From: Duganella zoogloeoides
Lineage (GTDB): Bacteria > Pseudomonadota > Gammaproteobacteria > Burkholderiales > Burkholderiaceae_D
NCBI RefSeq assembly: GCF_034479515.1
Contig: NZ_CP140152.1
Location: 682,001 to 746,000 of the forward strand
DNA length: 64,000 nucleotides
Direction of reading: 5' to 3'
Positions 6,771 to 13,794 of this stretch are shown here, in pieces (positions within the stretch are counted from its first letter, which is position 1; each line of letters opens with the position of its first letter). A program made the translations under genes and the position numbers. The notes below the pieces were generated by a model. It saw nothing but the letters and a program-made list of their open reading frames with translations. It was not told where the DNA came from and ran no database searches.

Positions 6771-8001
6771 ATGCCCAGCATTGCTTAATTTCTTTTAGAC
6801 GATTTGGCGAAAAGTTACACATTATCCGCTCTGTAAACCCAGTTTTGAAACAATATTTTGTCAGCTCTCGTTTTTGCGTAGGCGATAATCTTGCGTTCAG
6901 CCGTATGCCAAAGGAGCCTTTTTTTGAATAAACTGCGTTCGCCAGAAAGGTTGAAAGCTGCTTTAAATCATCAACACTGCCGTCATCGATAAGGTGGTAA
7001 TTGTAATAAATTCCCGATAGAAGTTTTCCATTGTCCCTATCGCTCTTCATTTGGCAATTTCCACTGAGGAACCGCAACCGGTCTTTCAATAGTAAATAAT
7101 TTCCGTCTGACAAATATCGGAAAATGGACAACATTATTCTGTTCTTTAACTTATCAATCTTATTTGGCGCTATTCTAACCTTAACGCTACTGCTGTTTTT
7201 TATTGCAACGCGGTCAAAGTTGAAATTGTAGCCTAGGTAGTTAAATTCGCGGACACCGTGCTTGCTGACGCAATTTCCTTTTTTGTCGAATTCGAACTGT
7301 GCTGTTTTATCATGGTTGAAGGCTAATCCAGGAGGTAGTGCTTTAGTGGCAGCACCAATTATATCGTCGGGAGTCTTATAGCAAAATATTATGATATCGT
7401 CGACATATCTGGAGTAAAAATATATTCCGGGTAGATTGCGGACTTTAACGTCGAAGCTTTTCATATATAGTTCGGCTAACGTCGCGCTTACTCCTAACCC
7501 CCTTGGTAACCCGCGTTGAGTAAAATATTTTCTGGTACCTAGCAGCAGATGTAAATGTTGCCGACTGCGGTACGAAAGACTTATGTCTTCTTTTATTGAC
7601 GCGATAAGCTCTTGCCGATAAATTGATTCATAAAAACTTTTTATATCGAGTTTGATAACGAAGAACGGAATTATCTCGCGCATCAAGCATATGACTTGCT
7701 CTATTATCTCGCTGCGGTTTGCTTGTCGGACATCATATACGCGAGCTAAATTATCGTTCAGCTTACGAAGTGCAAATTCGTCTTTACATGTGCTCGGCGT
7801 ATAAACTGGCTTTCGGCCTCGGCTTGATTTCGTAAACTGGCTAAATTCAAAATCGTCCTTTATTAGCTCTTCGTTAATTTTCTCGAATGTCGCTAAGTAC
7901 TCTTTTCGGTTTCGCCCAAGCTTATATTTTTTAGGGTCTAGACGACTGGTAAGACGAAGTAGAGCCTTAGCGTGGTAGGACTGGTCTATCATAATTTGCA
8001 C
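6763..8001 (-). CDS. drt3a: Reverse transcriptase Drt3a-like (UG3-type), defence-associated
   Basis: The 412-residue protein contains the RT core: VIKLDIKSFYESI around 115-127 (catalytic Asp119), RGLPRGLGVSATLAELYM at 163-180, and YVDD at 199-202 in YSRYVDDIIIF. Residues FNYLGYNFNF further on match the RT thumb-proximal 'fLGy' motif. All catalytic aspartates are present, so polymerase activity is expected. It is the first gene of a two-gene unit; its stop overlaps the start of the longer RT. The start could be the ATG at 8001 or the one at 7992. The pair, together with a divergently read SLATT gene and a structured downstream region, resembles DRT type 3. Codon use and AT content differ sharply from the chromosomal genes beyond 11 kb, consistent with transfer. 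Confidence 0.75.
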   Translation of the reverse strand: MQIMIDQSYHAKALLRLTSRLDPKKYKLGRNRKEYLATFEKINEELIKDDFEFSQFTKSSRGRKPVYTPSTCKDEFALRKLNDNLARVYDVRQANRSEIIEQVICLMREIIPFFVIKLDIKSFYESIYRQELIASIKEDISLSYRSRQHLHLLLGTRKYFTQRGLPRGLGVSATLAELYMKSFDVKVRNLPGIYFYSRYVDDIIIFCYKTPDDIIGAATKALPPGLAFNHDKTAQFEFDKKGNCVSKHGVREFNYLGYNFNFDRVAIKNSSSVKVRIAPNKIDKLKNRIMLSIFRYLSDGNYLLLKDRLRFLSGNCQMKSDRDNGKLLSGIYYNYHLIDDGSVDDLKQLSTFLANAVYSKKGSFGIRLNARLSPTQKRELTKYCFKTGFTERIMCNFSPNRLKEIKQCWAYV

Positions 8002-8173
8002 ATGCGGCTGTCGGCAGCGAGGTCAGTAAGACGGTGGGAACATACTTGTACTCTACATTCTTTGTTGTCATAAAGCCATATTTTCTGCCTCTAGCGTTGT
8101 AAATGTTGCTAAGATGCATGGAGCATGGCACGCTTCCACCTAGACGTTCTCGCACGGAGGTCATCGTAATCAC
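7967..8173 (-). CDS. Possible small ORF upstream of drt3a
   Basis: A 65-68 residue frame (GTG at 8173 or ATG at 8164) overlaps the first 35 bases of drt3a on the same strand. It includes NIYNARGRKYGFMTTKNVEY, which has plausible protein composition, but no known family is evident and there is no strong ribosome-binding site. It may equally be leader or ncRNA sequence. I list it because the 267-bp gap between the RT genes and the SLATT gene otherwise holds only their unmapped promoters. Confidence 0.25.
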   Translation of the reverse strand: MITMTSVRERLGGSVPCSMHLSNIYNARGRKYGFMTTKNVEYKYVPTVLLTSLPTAACANYDRPVLPR

Positions 8174-8268
8174 CAGTTGTACTGTCGGATTCCGTTAATG
8201 CGTCGCTATGTAAAGCCGTTCATTGTTAAATGCGGCTAGTTGATGGTCACTTTGTTTATGGTTCCTAA
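8002..8268. promoter_or_regulatory. Divergent promoter region between RT pair and SLATT gene
   Basis: The two sides of the putative defence locus are transcribed away from each other out of this 267-bp stretch, so both promoters must lie here. I could not pick a confident -35/-10 pair on either strand, and no strong operator palindrome is visible. Confidence 0.45.
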
Positions 8269-8943
8269 ATGCTTCCTTCGCTAGAAAAACTTCAGAAAGA
8301 TGCGTGGCGTACCTCTAGCGCTCGCTACAACGCTGCTCGTCGACTTCGTCGCCGAGAATCGTTTGCGACCGTGAGTTTTGCTTTGATGTCTGCTCTTACC
8401 TGTGCAATCGCGTTTGCCCAGCGTGTATATGCACAACCATCGTCGCCAGCAGATAACTATTTATCTACCGTGTCGGCTTCGCTAGGAGTTGTCCTGTTGA
8501 CTTTGAGCCTTGTTGAGTGGGGTGCTAAGCCTGGCTCAATTGCAGAGGCATTACATGAAAACGCGGAGAAGTTGAACGCATACTGGAGAAAAGTTGCACT
8601 AAAAGTAGCGTCTGTACAAGGCGGAGTAACCTTGACGTGGTCTGATGTGCAGACACTAGCGGATGAGTATGACATCCTTAAGGCAGCTAGTCGTTACAAC
8701 CACGAACCAGTTGACGACGCGTACTTTCGTGCTTCTCACCAGTCAGATTTTCCCGGTATGCCCAAGCTGAAACAGCTTCTTACCTGGATGCGATGGCAAT
8801 TTTCAAGCATTTGGTACATAAGCGCACTTTGGATATTCCTTGTTCTCCTTGGTTGGCCTTTATCTGATAAAGCTATGTGGAAACCCTCGAATGTAGTGAC
8901 AACAGGTACGTCCAGTGCCGGGGCGCAAGCCGGTAACAAGTAA
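8269..8943 (+). CDS. SLATT-type membrane effector
   Basis: The 224-residue protein has a basic N-terminal helix (YNAARRLRRRESF), two closely spaced transmembrane helices at about 32-51 and 64-85, then a cytoplasmic helical part with LNAYWRKVALK and YDILKAASRYNHEP. A third hydrophobic helix spans about 181-197. This layout is that of SLATT (SMODS and SLOG-associating 2TM) effectors, thought to form membrane pores and kill infected cells. Family SLATT_5 has been linked to reverse transcriptases in published genomic analyses, and here it faces an RT pair. It is therefore the likely effector or toxin arm of the locus. A hairpin terminator follows at 9023-9052. No motif proves the family; length and topology support it. 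Confidence 0.7.
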   Translation: MLPSLEKLQKDAWRTSSARYNAARRLRRRESFATVSFALMSALTCAIAFAQRVYAQPSSPADNYLSTVSASLGVVLLTLSLVEWGAKPGSIAEALHENAEKLNAYWRKVALKVASVQGGVTLTWSDVQTLADEYDILKAASRYNHEPVDDAYFRASHQSDFPGMPKLKQLLTWMRWQFSSIWYISALWIFLVLLGWPLSDKAMWKPSNVVTTGTSSAGAQAGNK

Positions 8944-9022
8944 GCTGCTTGAGTGTGTAGGCGGTGCGGTAACGACCCGCACACGAGCTTCTTGGAAGTG
9001 TTTCAAGGGCAACACGGGTTTG

Positions 9023-9052
9023 AGAACGTTGTAGATTTTCAACGTTCTTTTT
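9023..9052 (+). terminator. Rho-independent terminator of the SLATT gene
   Basis: AGAACGTTG (9023-9031) pairs perfectly with CAACGTTCT (9040-9048) around an 8-base loop and is followed by a run of T. It ends the rightward transcription unit inside the island. Confidence 0.75.
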
Positions 9053-9120
9053 ATGTGCAGAGTGTTTGCACATGACCTGTGTGTGCACGTGTTATGTGCA
9101 ATATCTGTTCGGATAACTCT
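9048..9120. repeat. Clustered TGTGCA motifs and GGATAACTC repeat near the attachment site
   Basis: TGTGCA occurs near 9054, 9083 and 9095, with the inverted TGCACA near 9067. GGATAACTC occurs at 9111-9119 and again at 9159-9167, at the edge of the tRNA fragment. Short repeats next to an att core are typical arm-type binding sites for integrase or excisionase. The assignment is an inference from position. Confidence 0.4.
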
Positions 9121-9164
9121 TTGAAAATTAAGGGGTTATTGTTCGTAGAATGCCAAATGGATAA

Positions 9165-9209
9165 CTCATAATCCGTTGGTGCCCAGTTCGACTCTGGGGA
9201 GGCCTACCA
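9165..9209 (+). other. 3' fragment of a tRNA gene (anticodon CAT): right attachment site
   Basis: The stretch carries the anticodon loop CTCATAA, then TCCGT of the anticodon stem, a variable loop, the T arm CCCAG-TTCGACT-CTGGG, the acceptor strand GAGGCCT, discriminator A and encoded CCA at 9207-9209. No matching D arm or 5' acceptor strand (expected AGGCCTC) precedes it, and the bases upstream do not give a proper 7-base loop on a 5-bp stem. It is therefore only the 3' half of a tRNA-Met or tRNA-Ile2 gene. This is the usual scar at the far end of an island integrated in a tRNA gene; the intact tRNA should lie left of the window by the integrase. Confidence 0.75.
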
Positions 9210-9217
9210 ATAAAATC

Positions 9218-9246
9218 AAAGGGTTAGCGATGTCGCTAACCCTTTT
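9218..9246 (+). terminator. Strong terminator behind the tRNA fragment
   Basis: AAAGGGTTAGCGA (9218-9230) and TCGCTAACCCTTT (9233-9245) are perfectly complementary with TTTT at the end. It is probably the native terminator of the tRNA gene, kept on the chromosomal side of the attachment site. Confidence 0.75.
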
Positions 9247-9359
9247 GCGTTAACTGCTAGTCTGATAGCCTGTTCGGCGACGCTTATCGCCGCAGCATCC
9301 AACTCAACTATGACCACCTCACTGATCTTGCCCCCGTATAACCGGACACAGCCTGTCGC

Positions 9360-10271
9360 TTAATTAACGCCGCTTTCCTGAGCCCGGCGTGCCAGCTCCC
9401 TCCTATACATGCGGGGTGATTTCAACTTCAACGACGAGTGCGGATGCACCTCATTGAAATGCATAAATGCGTCTGGCAGTTGGGCCAGCACTACCTCGGC
9501 AGTGCTGCGGTCCATCAAGCTGACGTAGTCCCGTTTAAACGTGTTCACAAAGCTCTCGGCCATGCCGTTCGATTGCGGGCTGCACACCGGTGTATGCACC
9601 GGCTCGATGCCTAGCGCGCGTGCCAGCGCATGCGTTTCATGAGCTCGATAGGTACCGCCGTTGTCGCTCAAAAATTCCAGTTTGGCCGATCCCACGTTGG
9701 CCTGCCCAAATCTGGCCTCCACCGCCTCCACCAACATGTCGCGCACCGGCTCGCCAGGCAGGCCACGTTCGCCCCAGGCCCGCCACGCGATGATCTCACG
9801 ATCACAGCAGTCTTTCATGAAGACGCCCGTCACCACCTCGCCGTTGTCGCAAGCGATCTCAAAGCCGTCGGAGCACCAGCGTTGGTTCGATTCGGCCACC
9901 GACACCACACCGTCGTGCACGCGGCTGCTAACTGGGCGTTTTGGCGCTTTTGCCAGCAGCAGACGGTTCTCTTTCATCACCCGGTAAAAGCGTTTATGGT
10001 TGATCGTTTGCAGCCCCATCAAAGCGCTTATGCGGTTGACCAGAGCGCCTGCACGACGATATCCATACGTCGGCAATGCAGTGATCTCGGCGCGCACCGC
10101 GTCGACCAGGATCGCGTCAGCAGGTTGATGAAACGTTTGTACGGTGCGGCCATCGACCCAGTCGGTAGGGCGAATCATCATTTGCGAAATATGCGAGCGC
10201 GCTACGCCAAGGGCAGAACAAACCGGCTTCACTGGTCGTCCTTGCCCGACAAGGGCGAGCGCGCAATCCAC
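9360..10271 (-). CDS. IS3-family transposase OrfB (DDE integrase domain)
   Basis: The 303-residue reading frame begins in the -1 frame from orfA; the in-frame GTG at 10271 may start a separate OrfB product. An HTH_21-like region ([12 protein letters not shown]) precedes an rve integrase core with CSDGFEIAC (first Asp), [13 protein letters not shown] (second Asp) and [19 protein letters not shown] (Glu). It acts as the catalytic half of a fused OrfAB transposase. It is intact and of usual length for the family. Confidence 0.92.
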   Translation of the reverse strand: MDCALALVGQGRPVKPVCSALGVARSHISQMMIRPTDWVDGRTVQTFHQPADAILVDAVRAEITALPTYGYRRAGALVNRISALMGLQTINHKRFYRVMKENRLLLAKAPKRPVSSRVHDGVVSVAESNQRWCSDGFEIACDNGEVVTGVFMKDCCDREIIAWRAWGERGLPGEPVRDMLVEAVEARFGQANVGSAKLEFLSDNGGTYRAHETHALARALGIEPVHTPVCSPQSNGMAESFVNTFKRDYVSLMDRSTAEVVLAQLPDAFMHFNEVHPHSSLKLKSPRMYRRELARRAQESGVN

Positions 10272-10624
10272 TTTTTTTCGCGAGCGAACTCGACGGCCTC
10301 CTTCAGAATTTCCGCCTCCATCGTCTTCTTGCCGAGCATGCGCTGCAGCTGAGCGATCTGAGCGCGTGCGGCGGCCAGTTCGCTCGCCGGCACGACCGAC
10401 TCACCGGCAGTGACCGCCGTCAACGCACCTTCGCGTTCGAGTTTGCGCCAATTGAACAGCTGGCTCGCACCCACGCCGTGCTTGCGGGCGACCAACGACA
10501 CATTCATACCTGGCTCGTATGTCTCGCGTACCAGCGCCGCTTTTTCCTCGGCTGACCAGCGCCTGCGGCGCTCTTCGCTCACCGTCACCACTTCGATTGT
10601 TTGCTTGTTCCTAGTCATATGCAC
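10229..10624 (-). CDS. IS3-family OrfA (HTH and leucine-zipper)
   Basis: The 131-residue protein has an HTH_Tnp_1 DNA-binding domain ([33 protein letters not shown]) followed by a heptad-rich dimerisation helix, [22 protein letters not shown]. It binds the inverted repeats and inhibits or directs transposition. The A7G run at 10278-10271 within GAA AAA AAG is a -1 slippage site. Slipping there joins EFAREKK to the OrfB frame starting VDCALALV, giving the active fusion. Confidence 0.92.
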   Translation of the reverse strand: MHMTRNKQTIEVVTVSEERRRRWSAEEKAALVRETYEPGMNVSLVARKHGVGASQLFNWRKLEREGALTAVTAGESVVPASELAAARAQIAQLQRMLGKKTMEAEILKEAVEFAREKKWIARSPLSGKDDQ

Positions 10625-10688
10625 AGTCCTATTCCTATCCGTAAGAATAACGCATAGGCTGTGTCCGGGGAATCAGGGGGCTATCTCA

Positions 10689-10799
10689 CTCACCACCGCC
10701 GAAGGTCCAGGTGAAATGTTTGCTGCCGTGGGTATGAATTTCATCCACCAGGCGCAAAGCGTATTGAAACAGGCCTTCCCAGGTCGTTTCGGTTGCCAT
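10689..10799 (-). pseudogene. Truncated AbiEii-family nucleotidyltransferase toxin
   Basis: From the ATG at 10799 the frame reads MATETTWEGLFQYALRLVDE, and then HFTWTFGGG just before the IS. This matches the start of AbiEii/AbiGii-type nucleotidyltransferase toxins up to the first GG of the active site. After joining across the IS by removing one duplication copy, the frame continues with about 30 codons that do not resemble the expected 'hs.DiDif' block. The toxin is therefore truncated, and perhaps was already decayed before the IS arrived. Its start overlaps the antitoxin stop (TAATG), the normal layout of the operon. Confidence 0.65.
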
Positions 10800-11278
10800 T
10801 ACCAAACGGCCCTGTGTGCGTGTAGTGACTTCGCCATCGCGGTGATATGCTTCATGAGCGTTTTTACTGGCGTGTTGGTTTCCACCGAAACTTCACGGAT
10901 CGCACTCAATACCAACGGCACCGGCGTTTCATCCAGCAGCGTCATCATGTGTGGCTTGAAGTCTTCCGGGACCACTCCCGACTGCAAAATATGTTTCAAC
11001 GTTTCTGGGCTGAGGATCTTTGCGTAGCTGGTACTGGCAGTCCGGGCGGCAGTGCTCAGTGCTGGCGATTTTTTGGCTCTATCGCTGGCGTTAAAGCCCA
11101 TGCCGAGAATTCCCATTACGTGATTGAGCTTGGTATAGCCAAGATCTTCCAGTGCGCCAGTTTCCAGCTGATTCACCGTCGTGCGTGACAGGCCGGCCAG
11201 CTTTGCCAGTTGGGACTGACTGATGCCGAATTCCTTGCGCTTTTCATGGATGTGCATCCCGACTTCACGTAGTTGCAT
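10799..11278 (-). CDS. XRE-family antitoxin/regulator of an AbiEii-type system
   Basis: The 159-residue protein has an HTH_3 domain at about 10-65 (IHEKRKEFGISQSQLAKLAG, TTVNQLETGALEDLGYTKLN). It ends with a helical region predicted to contact its partner. XRE regulators of this length directly precede AbiEii-type nucleotidyltransferase genes and act as antitoxin and autorepressor. The gene is intact while the toxin is broken, so it is likely an orphan antitoxin. A start at the Met of MHIHEKRK is also possible. Confidence 0.72.
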   Translation of the reverse strand: MQLREVGMHIHEKRKEFGISQSQLAKLAGLSRTTVNQLETGALEDLGYTKLNHVMGILGMGFNASDRAKKSPALSTAARTASTSYAKILSPETLKHILQSGVVPEDFKPHMMTLLDETPVPLVLSAIREVSVETNTPVKTLMKHITAMAKSLHAHRAVW

Positions 11279-11356
11279 AGCGCAACTCCTAAAATGTTCA
11301 GTAAACTGAACACATTATGACTCGTGCCGGGGAATTTTCAAGGAGCATTCGCTCTA

Positions 11357-11833
11357 TCAATTCCCCGCCAACACATCCTTCTTGAACCACTCACTGAGCA
11401 TCTGCTTCTCATAGTTGTACATCTCGTTGCGATAACTGTTGACGTTGAGCTGGTAGTTGCGATCGGCCAGTTCGCGGTCGCCGCTGCGCAGCACTTTGCC
11501 GTCCTGCTCGATGCTGTAACGCAGGTGGATGCGGGGGAAGTCGTAGCTGCCCTTGGTGACGCGCACGTCGCGGATCGGTACGCGCGGGAACACGTCGCCG
11601 GCCAGGTCGATGTCGAGGATTTCCACTTTCAGATCCTGTCCATCCGGCAGCTTTTTGGCCAGTTCTTCGAAGAATTCGCGGAAGTTGATTTCCATCGATT
11701 TGCGGTCGGTCTCGAAGCGCGGCACGTCGGTCATCTTCTCGGTGTTGGCGTAGGTGACGGTGACGGCCGCCGAGGCGGTGCTGGCGGCCAGGGCAAGCAT
11801 GGCAATGGCTGCTGGACGGATCAGGTGGTGCAT
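11357..11833 (-). CDS. Secreted DUF3016-family protein
   Basis: The protein has 158 residues from the ATG at 11833, chosen because it gives a clean signal peptide (MHHLIRPAAIAMLALAAS, cleavage near TASA|A). The mature part, VTVTYANTEKMTDVPRF followed by EFFEELAKKLPDGQDLKVEI and DIDLAGD, fits DUF3016 proteins of beta- and gammaproteobacteria. These are periplasmic or outer-membrane associated and of unknown function. It is transcribed in the same direction as the M17-like gene upstream with a 49-base gap, so the two may be co-transcribed. Confidence 0.75.
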   Translation of the reverse strand: MHHLIRPAAIAMLALAASTASAAVTVTYANTEKMTDVPRFETDRKSMEINFREFFEELAKKLPDGQDLKVEILDIDLAGDVFPRVPIRDVRVTKGSYDFPRIHLRYSIEQDGKVLRSGDRELADRNYQLNVNSYRNEMYNYEKQMLSEWFKKDVLAGN

Positions 11834-11882
11834 GGCGGCTCCCGTAGGTGGGCGTGGTGAAGTCCCCAATATACCCGAAGAA

Positions 11883-12518
11883 TCAGCCGCCGCGCGCTTG
11901 CGCGAACTCGTTGAAGGCGGCAATAAAAGCCTCGCCCGAACTGTGCAGGCGCGGCGCGCCCACGTCGAAGGTGCAGCGCTGGACCGACGGTGGTGGCGCC
12001 AGGCCGGCTGTGGCCAGTGCGTGCTCTGCGCGCAAGGCGCCGAGCATGCCGTCCATCATCATGCGTGGCATGTCGAGGCCGGCGTTGTCGGTGTGGCCGC
12101 CGTCGAGCACGCTGGGGGCGAAGGCCAGCGAGCGGGCGCCCTGGCGGATCGCTTCGCGCATCGCCACGCGGGTGGCGCGGCGCAGGCGGTCGCCATCGAG
12201 GGTTTCGGGGTTGCCCAGGCCGATTACCAGCACGGCGCGGGCGGGAATGGTGCCTGGCGGCAGGCTGATCAGGATGGTTTCCATTTCCTGGGCGCGGAAG
12301 TCGCCGCTGGCGCGCAGTGCCGTCAACTGGCTGCCCAGCGCGGTGTCGAGGCCGAGCAGGCCGCCGGCCACGGGGGCGCCATCCTGTTCGTGCTCGAACA
12401 TGCAGGCGACGCTGAAGTCGACATCGGCTTGCGCCGGTCCCCAGGCGGCGACATCGAAATCGACGCCGTCCAGCGTGCCGATGGGCAGGCGTTCGGGTAT
12501 TGTGTGCGGATCATTCAT
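11883..12518 (-). CDS. Lone leucyl-aminopeptidase N-terminal-like domain (M17-N)
   Basis: The 211-residue protein starts at the ATG at 12518 (MNDPHTIPERLPIGTLDGVD). It shows the alpha/beta pattern of the M17 N-terminal domain: FEHEQDGAPVAGGLLGLDTA, then VLVIGLGNPETLDGDRLRRA and MREAIRQGARSLAFAP. The catalytic C-terminal metallopeptidase domain (NTDAEGR-type motif) is absent, so it is not an aminopeptidase by itself. In full-length enzymes this domain mediates hexamer assembly and, in PepA, DNA binding. The protein may be a macro-domain-like binding module. Role unknown. Confidence 0.6.
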   Translation of the reverse strand: MNDPHTIPERLPIGTLDGVDFDVAAWGPAQADVDFSVACMFEHEQDGAPVAGGLLGLDTALGSQLTALRASGDFRAQEMETILISLPPGTIPARAVLVIGLGNPETLDGDRLRRATRVAMREAIRQGARSLAFAPSVLDGGHTDNAGLDMPRMMMDGMLGALRAEHALATAGLAPPPSVQRCTFDVGAPRLHSSGEAFIAAFNEFAQARGG

Positions 12519-12678
12519 GGCCAGGCTCCAGGTCAATACGGTTGCTTATCTTAGCGTGTAAAGGCCCGCGCACCCCTGCCGAAATTTATGCGCGCGCCAC
12601 GGTCGAGATGCTCTGTAGCGCTAACATGTGTACTAAAATTACCGAATCAGAAAGACAAACCAACAAGGGAGATAGACG

Positions 12679-13779
12679 ATGATGGATTTTACGCGGCGTA
12701 ACCTGGTCATGACCGCTGGTGGCTTGCTGGCGGCAACGGCCGTGGCCGGCCCCGTGTGGGCCAATCCCGACCGCAAGCTCGGCTACGCGATCGTGGGCCT
12801 CGGCGGCTACGGGCTCGGCGTCATCATCCCCCAGTTCAAGTATTGCCAGCACAGCAAGCTGGTCGCCCTGGTCAGCGGCGACCCTGTCAAGGCCAAAAAA
12901 GTGGCCGGGGAGTATGGCGTGCCGGAATCGAATATCTACGATTACAAGAACTACGACCGCATCAAGGACAATCCCGACATCGACATCGTTTATATCTGCC
13001 TGCCGGTATCGATGCACGCCGAATACACGATCCGCGGCGCCAAGGCCGGCAAGAACGTGTTGTGCGAAAAGCCGATGGCGCTGTCGTCGGTCGAATGCGA
13101 ATCGATGATCGCTGCCTGCAAGCAGGCTGGCAAGAAACTGATGATCGGCTACCGCTGCCACTTCGAGCCATTCAACCTCGAGGCGCGGCGGCTGGCGCGC
13201 TCGGGCGCGATCGGCAAGCTGCGCTATTTCCGTTCCGAGCACGGCTACACCACGGGCGGCAACAACTGGCGCACCAAGAAGGCGATGTCGGGCGGCGGCT
13301 CGCTGATGGATATCGGCATTTACGCGCTGCAGGCGGCGCGCTACATGACCGGCGAAGAACCGGTGTCGGTGTATGCCAAGGAAACCACCGACCGGTCCGA
13401 TCCGCGCTTCCGCGACGTGGAAGACATGGTCGAGTTCCAGCTGGAGTTTCCGTCGGGCGTGATCGGTTCGTGCATGTCGATGTATTCGGCCAACCGCAAC
13501 CAGTTCCTGTTGATGGGCGACAAGGGCCGCATCGAGATGGAACCGGCCACCGGCTACCAAGGCCAGAAACTGTGGGTGGGCGACGGGCGCAAGAATGAAA
13601 TCACGGCGCCGCCGAATGCGTCGAGCAACCAGTTCGCCGGCCAGCTCGACCATTTGTCGCAGTGCGTGCTGCAAGACCGCACGCCGATCGTGGCAGGCGA
13701 GGAGGGGCTGCGTGATATCCGCATTATCGAAGCGGTGTATCGCTCCGCGCGCGAACACAAGCGTATTGCGCTCAAGTAA
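12679..13779 (+). CDS. Tat-exported Gfo/Idh/MocA-family oxidoreductase
   Basis: The 366-residue protein starts MMDFTRRNLVMTAGGLLAAT, a Tat signal with RRN and a hydrophobic stretch, cleaved near VWA|NPD. A Rossmann fold follows: YAIVGLGGYGLGVI at the N-terminus, NVLCEKPMAL in the middle (the EKP motif), and a C-terminal substrate domain with SGGGSLMDIGIYALQAARY. This matches periplasmic glucose-fructose oxidoreductase-like enzymes that keep a tightly bound NADP. It is preceded by an AAGGGAG ribosome-binding site and a monocistronic promoter region. The sugar substrate cannot be read from sequence. Confidence 0.86.
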   Translation: MMDFTRRNLVMTAGGLLAATAVAGPVWANPDRKLGYAIVGLGGYGLGVIIPQFKYCQHSKLVALVSGDPVKAKKVAGEYGVPESNIYDYKNYDRIKDNPDIDIVYICLPVSMHAEYTIRGAKAGKNVLCEKPMALSSVECESMIAACKQAGKKLMIGYRCHFEPFNLEARRLARSGAIGKLRYFRSEHGYTTGGNNWRTKKAMSGGGSLMDIGIYALQAARYMTGEEPVSVYAKETTDRSDPRFRDVEDMVEFQLEFPSGVIGSCMSMYSANRNQFLLMGDKGRIEMEPATGYQGQKLWVGDGRKNEITAPPNASSNQFAGQLDHLSQCVLQDRTPIVAGEEGLRDIRIIEAVYRSAREHKRIALK

Positions 13780-13794
13780 GCGCTGAAATAAAAC

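Larger units (their letters stand above)
9323..10688 (-). mobile_element. IS3-family insertion sequence, IS2-like
   Basis: The element is 1366 bp. Its imperfect terminal inverted repeats begin TGATCTTGCCCCC on the left (from 9323) and TGAGATAGCCCCC on the right (from 10688 inward), and both continue into CCGGACACAGCC. The 5-bp duplication CTCAC flanks it at 9318-9322 and 10689-10693. It carries orfA and orfB joined by an A7G slippery run. The IS2-like subgroup fits the OrfA start ([29 protein letters not shown]) and the end sequence. All three DDE residues are present, so the copy looks functional and recent. It lies just outside the tRNA-bounded island, in an AbiEii-type toxin gene. Confidence 0.9.

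Noticed and set aside
4683..8001. RT genes as a group II intron or retron
   Set aside because: No maturase X or HNH domain, no domain V-like RNA and no msr/msd inverted repeat beside them; two adjacent different RTs fit DRT3 better.
9323..10688. IS element as the island boundary
   Set aside because: It has its own 5-bp duplication and lies outside the tRNA fragment at 9165-9209, so it inserted separately.
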